NCBI RefSeq assembly: GCF_033807715.1
Contig: NC_084610.1
Span: forward strand, 4,583,769 to 4,647,768
DNA from: Cololabis saira
Taxonomy: Eukaryota > Chordata > Actinopteri > Beloniformes > Belonidae
DNA: 64,000 nucleotides
Reading direction: 5' to 3'
The number at the start of each line of letters is the position of its first letter. Position 1 is the stretch's first letter. The notes beneath the pieces are model-generated. The model was not told the DNA's origin and ran no database searches. It saw only the letters and a program-made list of their open reading frames with translations. A program made the position numbers and the translations under genes. This document shows, piece after piece, positions 56,860 through 64,000 of this stretch.

Positions 56860-57659
56860 CCTACGCCCAGTACTAACAAAATGTAGTAAAGTAGTAAAAT
56901 AATCAGGGGGGATGGTGGATTTGATCATATGGGGACAGATAATTTGTGCTGATTACAAATAATATAATATATTACAAATAATAGCAGTGACCAAAACACC
57001 TGCAGAAATACTGCAGGAATGACATAGCAGCAGTTAAATGCAGCCTTCTGTAAGCTTTAAATATCCACTGGGCTTACATCAAATACATCAAAACACAACA
57101 ATAAAAAACACTTTTCTGAACTTATCAATATGACTCTGTCCTTCACAGGATAAGTAACATGGATCACTGCAAAAACTCAAAATCTTAACAAGAATATTTG
57201 TCTTATTTCTAGTTAAAATGTCTCATTTCAGTAAAACAAATCTCATTACACTTAAAACAAGACTCATCACTGGAAAAAACAACAATTTTCACCTGTTTCA
57301 AGTAAATTTTCACTTGAAATAAGTAGAAAAATCTGCCAGTGGAACAAGATTTCTTTGCTTGTAATAAGAAGATAAATCTTGTTCCACTGGCAGATTTTCC
57401 TACTTATTTCAAGCGAAAATTTACTTGAAACAGGTGAAAATTGTCAAATAAGTTATTTTTCTGGTGTTATTTTTCTGGTGATGACTCTAAATGTTGAAAT
57501 AGCAGTAAAACCACATTCATTGATGAAATGACATAAGGGATGGAAAGGGGGGATGGCAGTTTTACAGGGGGGATGATTTGGACCGTTTTTATTTCAGGGG
57601 GGGACGCCGTCCCCCCTCATCCCCCCTCATCCACCCTCAACTCCAGTACTGCCTACGCC
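56860..57659. mobile_element. CAGTACTG hAT-like MITE, copy 3, just upstream of nckap5 last exon
   Basis: The element at 56868-57651 has perfect 8-bp duplications CCTACGCC and ends CAGTACTAAC and CTCCAGTACTG. It lies about 85 bp upstream of the nckap5 acceptor. It is the most complete copy, with the internal inverted repeat at 57287-57438. Confidence 0.88.
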
Positions 57660-59787
57660 AAATATTAACTTCCCTGTAAACAGACGCCCATCACTGGAGA
57701 GTAGCGTCTGCTGCTCACAAAGCAAGCGGAGATCAAACTCTCATCGTGGGCTTGTCTTCCAAAGCAATAAGCCGCACGGCCCTTTGCAGCATGACAGTAA
57801 TCTATATTGAGGTTTTGATCAAAGACCAAATGTATATCTTGGGTGTTGGCTGGCACGCATCTCTGAGCATCTGGGCTCCCCGAGTCTCCCCACCACCGTA
57901 ACTGGTGTGTAACGTCTTATTTACTTGATCAACCTTGCCCGGCGTGTAGATCAGCACACGCGGATGTGGCGCTCTGGGGAAATGTCATGCTTGAAGGAAA
58001 CCTGCTGTCCACACCGCTTCAATTAGCGGGAGCAGTTTCATCTTGAGGGCGTTATCGATTAGTGCGACTGTGTGTGCTCGGAGTCGTGAGTGTCCACAAA
58101 GCGTTATTGTGGCTCTTATCGCCATACGGCCATCAAATCTGAGCATCGTGGGCTCTCAAGGGCACGCTGCCTCAGGCAGCGCAGCGGTGATTCCACTGGC
58201 AACAAACGTGGACAAACTCCAGCCAACCGCCGTCCGTTTCTAAACAGAGGTAAACAAAACACACCTAGAAATACTACTTATTTTATGATGTGCCACTTGT
58301 GCATGTCTCAAACGGAACATTAACAAGCTTGTTGCTGCGGCATTGGGCATGACTTCTCCTGAGAGACCGTAGCAATATTTTTGATAGTAAGTGCTTGTTT
58401 TTGTTTGCAAAGCGAGCCTGTGAGAGATCACAGCGGAGGAAAGGATATTTGTGCAGAGGTGAGGGCAGCGTGGATGAGCTGCGGGGGATAGAACCCTCCA
58501 GGGAAGCCCCAGCCCGGACCGGGCAGCATTCAGCTGCAGCAGGTGCACGGGTCACGTTGTTTCAACCTCCCTCGTGTGGTTAATAGATGTTGTCGGCGCC
58601 GTTTCATCGTAAGCCGGCCATCTTCGGATGTGATCGCAAGGTTCTGCACACTGAGCTCAGGACGGACGTTTTTCAGATCCAGATTTCAGCTAGCTCAGTC
58701 CACGCATTCTTCACGTTTGTTTTACTTCACTCCCGCCGTAATAAAAGAGAAATATCTTTGCCAGCGAGGGAAATGGTTAAAGCAGTCCTTATTTAATTAA
58801 CTCCAGAGGGGGGGATGACTGATTTGATTATATTTCTGTAAACTGAGGATTTTATTCAGATTTAACTGCTTGGATATCTTGCCAGCTGTGTGACGTTACT
58901 TCCTTGTACCAGGGAAATGCCTTCGCCTTTGAACAAAGACGCCAGAGGAAAGTGTCGCCACTGAATATCGATTGTCATATCATCATCATAAAAAACACAA
59001 GGAAAACCAGAACATCTCTAGCTATGAAGCCACATAAAGGTAAATAATCTAGGTTCAGATTTAATCTGTCGTTTTGGCTGAGGCATCTGAAACGGGGACC
59101 GGCAAAAGTCAAAAATGGTATGGCTGTCACTCAAACGAATAAAACACACTAACAAAGCATAACATGGTAGCTTTATGTAATTTTACTCAACAAGCTACAT
59201 GACATTTTAAGGAAAAACTGATCAAAATGGACTCGTTTTTTGAGACAGTCCCCAGTGGTCGGTGATTGAACGGTTTCATTTTCTGTTTCTGCATCCGGAG
59301 CAGCTCTGAAAAGTGGATGTTTCCTCCTTGATCCCAACAAAGTTAAACCTCAGGTACGTGGAGGTTAAAGGATGGATGAAGAATGTTGATCTAAACCTGA
59401 CGAAGCATCACCAGATGCTTCCTGACAAGTCGTGTTCAAGCAGCTTGAGGTTTTTCCATCTAACTGGTGCGTTTGTGGCCACAGCGAGCAGAAACAACGG
59501 GGTGTGTTGTAACAGCTAGTTTCCCCCCACCGGCCTCATAAACGCACTCGTCTGCCCGTCCCGGTGAAAACTGTTCTGTGATTAGGGGCTGGGATGGAAC
59601 CAGCGGGAGGCTGAAGCCAGGGGCGGTCCAGACTTATTGGTACCGCACAATCAGAGCAGGATAGCCAGAGGATATCCAGCGGAGAAAAACACACGTTGTG
59701 CCCTTTACTTAATATGGCATCCAGCATGCCACCAAAGTACACACAATTGTACTTTATTGCAGCTTCTTTTGGGGAAAATCTGTCTTC
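57660..59787 (-). other. nckap5: Presumed nckap5 intron, nothing recognised
   Basis: 2.1 kb on the 5' side of the last exon. Open stretches at 57665-57856 and 58240-58555 were examined for missing nckap5 exons. None has a convincing acceptor, donor and recognisable sequence together. Confidence 0.4.
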
Positions 59788-61194
59788 TTAACCCTTGTAC
59801 TGTGTTTGGGTCTTCTAATTCTCCTGTTCCTTCTTTCATCCTGCTCTCTCCTTCCTTCTTTTTTCCCTTCCTTCCCTCTTTCATCCCTTCCTTATTTTCT
59901 CCATTCCTTCCTTCTTTCCTTTCTCCCCTCGTACATTCTTTCCTTCTTTTCTCCCTTCCTTCCTTCTTTCATCCCTTCCTTCCTTCTTTTCTCCCTTCCT
60001 TCCTTCTTTTCTCTCTTCCTTCCTTCTTTTCTCCCTTCCTTCCTTCTTTCCTTTCTCCCCTCGTACATTCTTTCCTTCTTTTCTCCCTTCCTTCCTTCTT
60101 TCATCCCTTCCTTCCTTCTTTTCTCCCTTCCTTCCTTCTTTTCTCCCTTCCTTCCTTCTTTCCTTTCTCCCCTCATACATTCTTTCCTTCTTTCCTCCCT
60201 TCCTTCCTTCTTTCCTCCCTTCCTTCCTTCTTTTCTCTCTTCCTTCCTTCCTTCTTTCCTCCCTTCCTTCCTTCTTTTCTCTCTTCCTTCCTTCTTTTCT
60301 CTCTTCCTTCCTTCTTTTCTCCCTTCCTTCCTTCTTTTCTCTCTTCCTTCCTTCTTTTCTCTCTTCCTTCCTTCTTTTCTCCCTTCCTTCCTTCTTTTCT
60401 CCCTTCCTTCCTTCTTTCCTTTCTCCCCTCATACATTCTTTCCTTCTTTCCTCCCTTCCTTCCTTCTTTTCTCTCTTCCTTCCTTCTTTCCTCCCTTCTT
60501 TTCTCTCTTCCTTCCTTCCTTCTTTTCTCCCTTCCTTCCTTCTTTTCTCTCTTCCTTCCTTCTTTTCTCCCTTCCTTCCTTCTTTTCTCTCTTCCTTCCT
60601 TCTTTTCTCCCTTCCTTCCTTCTTTTCTCCCTTCCTTCCTTCTTTTCTCTCTTCCTTCCTTCTTTTCTCTCTTCCTTCCTTCCTTCCTTTCTCTCTTCCT
60701 TCCTTCTTTTCTCCCTTCCTTCCTTCTTTTCTCCCTTCCTTCCTTCTTTTCTCCCTTCCTTCCTTCTTTTCTCTCTTCCTTCCTTCTTTTCTCCCTTCCT
60801 TCCTTCTTTTCTCTCTTCCTTCCTTCTTTTCTCCCTTCCTTCCTTCTTTTCTCCCTTCCTTCCTTCTTTTCTCCCTTCCTTCCTTCTTTTCTCCCTTCCT
60901 TCCTTCTTTTCTCTCTTCCTTCCTTCTTTTCTCTCTTCCTTCCTTCTTTTCTCCCTTCCTTCCTTCTTTTCTCTCTTCCTTCCTTCTTTTCTCCCTTCCT
61001 TCCTTCTTTTCTCTCTTCCTTCCTTCTTTTCTCCCTTCCTTCCTTCTTTGCTCTCTTCCTTCCTTCCCTTCCTTCCTTCCTTCCTTCCTTCCTTCCTTCC
61101 TTCCTTCCTTCCTTCCTTCCTTCCTTCCTTTCTTCCTTCCTTCCTTCTTTCTTCCCTTCCTCCTTCCTTGACCCGAAGACAGCACAAGGGTTAA
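59788..61194 (+). mobile_element. piggyBac-like MITE filled with CCTT microsatellite, copy 2
   Basis: TTAA lies at both ends (59788-59791, 61191-61194), with inverted ends CCCTTGTACTGTGTTTGGGT and ACCCGAAGACAGCACAAGGG. The interior is (CCTT)n with a CTTTTCTCCCTTCCTTC super-repeat. Copy 1 lies in the opposite orientation. Near the left end, TCCTGCTCTCTCC matches (in reverse complement) the right end of copy 1, confirming one family. Confidence 0.75.
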
Positions 61195-62520
61195 ACGAGG
61201 GAACCAGTGAAACTGGTGTCAGTGGGAAAAAGAGCAAAAGTTGTTGAGTTTTTCCCTCTCTCACTCAAGTTCCCCAAGACTTATTTCAGTCTCTGAATTA
61301 TAAATAAAAGCAGACTTGATTTAGCGGGGACAGTCACGGCAGATCCGACTCGCATCACAGGTTGTCACAGGTGTGGAGGACGAGCCCAAGCGTCGGCACA
61401 GGTGTTGCATGCCGATTAGCTTTCCTGGGTCTCCTTCAACACCCACACGCTGCCGTTTGCAGCCGCTTCTACTTTGGTGTCGTATCAAAATAGCCGGAAA
61501 GTGTTTTTGGGAAAGAACAGAGCATGACGAAATGTGCTGGTGTCTTTTTTAGAGGAGCGGTGTGACGGCGAGGAACCGTTTCAAGGTCCTGACTTTGTCA
61601 GCCGGCGGGAGGAAACGGGGACGCGATCAGGGTTTGATTTCAGAGGAGCACGATTCATCAGCAGGTCGACGCTTTTGATCTCTGCGGCACCTGTGGGTGC
61701 AGCCAGGGCGGCTGGAAACGCGTTAGCTCATGCTGCGGGCATGAGTCTCAGTGAGAAGCCCCCCCCCATCTCCAAAACACGGGAGGCCAAATCCGCAATT
61801 GGTTGTGCATCAAATGTCAGTAATGGGATCTCTAAACTTGAACCCAGCACACTTGTTCTTGTCAGACACTGAGTGAGAAGTGTTTTTTTGTAACAGACAG
61901 ACATGTCTGCCCCCCCCCCCCCCCCCCCCTGCTGGGAGGTGTTTTCCTTCTTTACCTTGATGTTTCTGCACAGATGAAGGGCTTTAAACTTGTAACAGTT
62001 AAGGTTTCTTAAGAAATCAAACAGCCTTTTTTCTCCCATTCCCTGTTGATATTTTACTCTGCAGACTCACTCAATCAGCAGTAACGTCTCTGCTCTTCAT
62101 CTAACGAGATGCTGGAAGCAAAATATGACCTAGCAAGACTTCTGAGAAGGATTATGAGATTCATTAGCTTTTGAATCATTTTGTAAAACCTTTGCAGCTC
62201 CAACACATTTCAAAGATCTTCATTTGGACTGGAGTTGGAGGAGGGGTCCATGAACCACCAACAAATCCTAACATTGTGGTCGTGGAACATACGGAGCCAT
62301 CATAGATGCAAATGTAGCGTTCATGTAGTCACCTGACCTCATTCTTGAGCATCTGCACCCCTAATGAGACCACATGACCTTGATAAATTGTCCTAAATTC
62401 CAACCTTTATGCTCCGTCTGCACAGTGAAACGGTGTTCTTGCTTGGGGGTTCCCCGTCATGTGGGAGGGGAAAATGGGGCAGGAGATCAACGGTCAGATC
62501 GGTGCAGTGTCCGCAGCGAT
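61195..62520. other. Presumed nckap5 intron, nothing recognised
   Basis: Includes a C homopolymer (61911-61930). A 112-codon plus-strand open stretch (61534-61872) shows no recognisable family. Confidence 0.35.
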
Positions 62521-62547
62521 GTGGACTCACCGGTGGTTATCTGTGCG

Positions 62548-63165
62548 CTACGGTGGCCGACAAGGGCCAAACGCACTGCAACGGCCTAATGCGTCTCAGT
62601 TAAGGAGAACGGCTTCAAGTACAGAAACGATTCAAATTCACAAACTCAAAACGAGGTACAAAAAGAGGAACGTGGTGCAAATGAAAAAACGTGCTGCAAA
62701 AAACAAAGACAAATGCAGCATCATCAAACACTCTGCAAATAGAGAAACCATGCAAAGCACAAAACGATATAAAACAAGAAACCATCTTCAAAAGAAAAAC
62801 CGCTTCATAACCGGTCACTACAACTGGAAGTGCTCCAAACCTGCAGGGGGCGCTGCTGACTGAACCACAGTGTTTACATCCATGGTTTAAACATACAGCG
62901 GGAACGGTAATGTGATATAATGTGGTTTATATCACTGTACAACGCTGTACATTACGAGACGTTTCTTTAATATATTTTAACGTTACAGTCAGCTGTTCGG
63001 TCACGTTTTTTCATTTGCACCACGTTTCTCTTTTTGTACCTCGTTTTGAGTTTGTGAATTTGAATCGTTTCTGTACTTGAAGCCGTTTTCCTTAACTGAG
63101 ACGCATTAGGCCGTTGCAGTGTGTTTGGCCCTGGTCGGCCACCGTAGTGCGCAGTGACCAAAATA
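62548..63165. mobile_element. MITE with about 150-bp terminal inverted repeats
   Basis: 62548-62692 (CGCTACGGTGGCCGACAAGG...) is matched in reverse complement by 63005-63160. Shared blocks include CGGCTTCAAGTACAGAAACG and CAAACTCAAAACGAGGTACA. The interior (62693-63004) has repeated AAACGC/AAACCATGCAAA phrases and no ORF. Very long end repeats suggest a Mutator-like or foldback MITE. The target duplication was not identified. Confidence 0.65.
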
Positions 63166-64000
63166 ACAAGATTGTGGATCCAAGTGGCTGAAATGAGATT
63201 CCTTTAAAGCGTTGCTGGACATGGAGATGAGATGAGTTGAGAGGTTGCACTATTAGGGATGGACCAGGAGCAGACTTTGTTTAGGAATCATTTCCAGTTA
63301 GGGCAGAGGTCCTGGAGAGATTACATGACCTGGGAATCCCTTGGTATCCTCAGGAAGGGCTGAGTCTCTTCTCTTAAACTGTTGCCATGACACAAACTCT
63401 GATAAGGAGAAGCCTGTGGACACACGGATGGTTAACTGCTTTCCTCCACGGTTTTAATAATGTCTCGGACCATAATTTGACCCTCCTAAAACAGAGTTGC
63501 TTCTTTTCCAGGGTGACAGGGTTAATGACATGAGCAGCTCCTCGTTGGATCATTTACGGTTTGAAAGAAAACTCCCCAGCTCTCCGGGAGCAGACAGAGC
63601 GTTGGTGGACGGACGACGTCTCCTGTATCTACAGAAGCTGCGTTTCGTCAACGCGTGGGCGTGTCTAATGAGTGTTTCGCTTCGGCCGCCATCACATTTG
63701 GAGGAAGAAGTGAAAAACTAATTTTCCATCGCTGCTGAAGGAGTTTCCTGCCTGAAACCTCCACCGCTAGAAACAACATTCACTCGTGGTCGACGGGTCC
63801 TGAATTGCATTGCAATGAAGACAGAAGTGAAGGAGGTTTATTGTCTCATTGTGTGTGTTCTCTGCATTTCATCACAGAGGTGATGGCGGGCCAACGCGAG
63901 GAAGAGCGATGGCTGCTTCGCTTTCCATTTTGGAGTCCCGGACAGTGATGGAAAGGCAGCAGATATCCCCGCTGCTGCTATTTGTTTGTGCACAAATCTA
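63166..64000. other. Right end of window, nothing recognised
   Basis: No exon with supporting splice sites was recognised. A 74-codon plus-strand open stretch at 63497-63721 has no known relatives that I can name. Confidence 0.35.

Noticed and set aside
58240..58583. Possible upstream nckap5 exon
   Set aside because: Open frames of about 90-100 codons on both strands, but no matching acceptor/donor pair and no sequence resembling the family.
59637..61264. ORFs up to 536 codons in several frames on both strands
   Set aside because: All are translations of the CCTT microsatellite, with open frames in every register because the repeat lacks stops.

Overview
The window is vertebrate nuclear DNA, almost certainly from a ray-finned (probably percomorph) fish. 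Genes are split into short exons with GT-AG introns, there are no bacterial-style operons, and most of the sequence is repeats of kinds typical of teleosts: hAT-, Tc1- and piggyBac-like miniature elements, LINE 3' tails, an endogenous retrovirus and long microsatellites. Four protein-coding genes can be supported, all on the minus strand.

Layout. (1) 3.5-3.8 kb: first coding exon of a TMEM182-like four-pass membrane protein whose other exons were not found. (2) 4.0-14.5 kb: complete 12-exon actr3 (Arp3, 418 aa), with every splice junction in frame and introns loaded with miniature transposons. (3) 14.5-36 kb: gene-free transposon territory. It holds a four-level nest at 18.2-24.6 kb (hAT-like MITE inside a retrovirus inside a Harbinger-like MITE inside an L2-like LINE fragment). 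It also holds a 7.57-kb element at 26,493-34,065 that is a giant inverted repeat with mirrored 210-bp tandem arrays and a perfect 8-bp target duplication. (4) 36-50.6 kb: complete three-exon lypd1 (Ly6/uPAR domain, GPI-anchored, 135 aa), whose second intron carries a piggyBac-like MITE swollen by a GGAA microsatellite. (5) 53.9-64 kb: last coding exon and probable 3' UTR of nckap5, followed by non-coding sequence that is probably nckap5 intron and carries a second copy of the same piggyBac-like MITE.

The genes do not form a pathway. Arp3 is a core subunit of the Arp2/3 actin nucleator, LYPD1 modulates nicotinic receptors at neuronal membranes, and NCKAP5 is a large Nck-associated protein. The lypd1-nckap5 adjacency matches the LYPD1-NCKAP5 neighbourhood of human chromosome 2q21. 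The strongest candidate for something undescribed is the giant palindromic hAT-like element. Next are the piggyBac-like MITE/microsatellite composites, and a retrovirus with nearly identical LTRs around a badly decayed interior.
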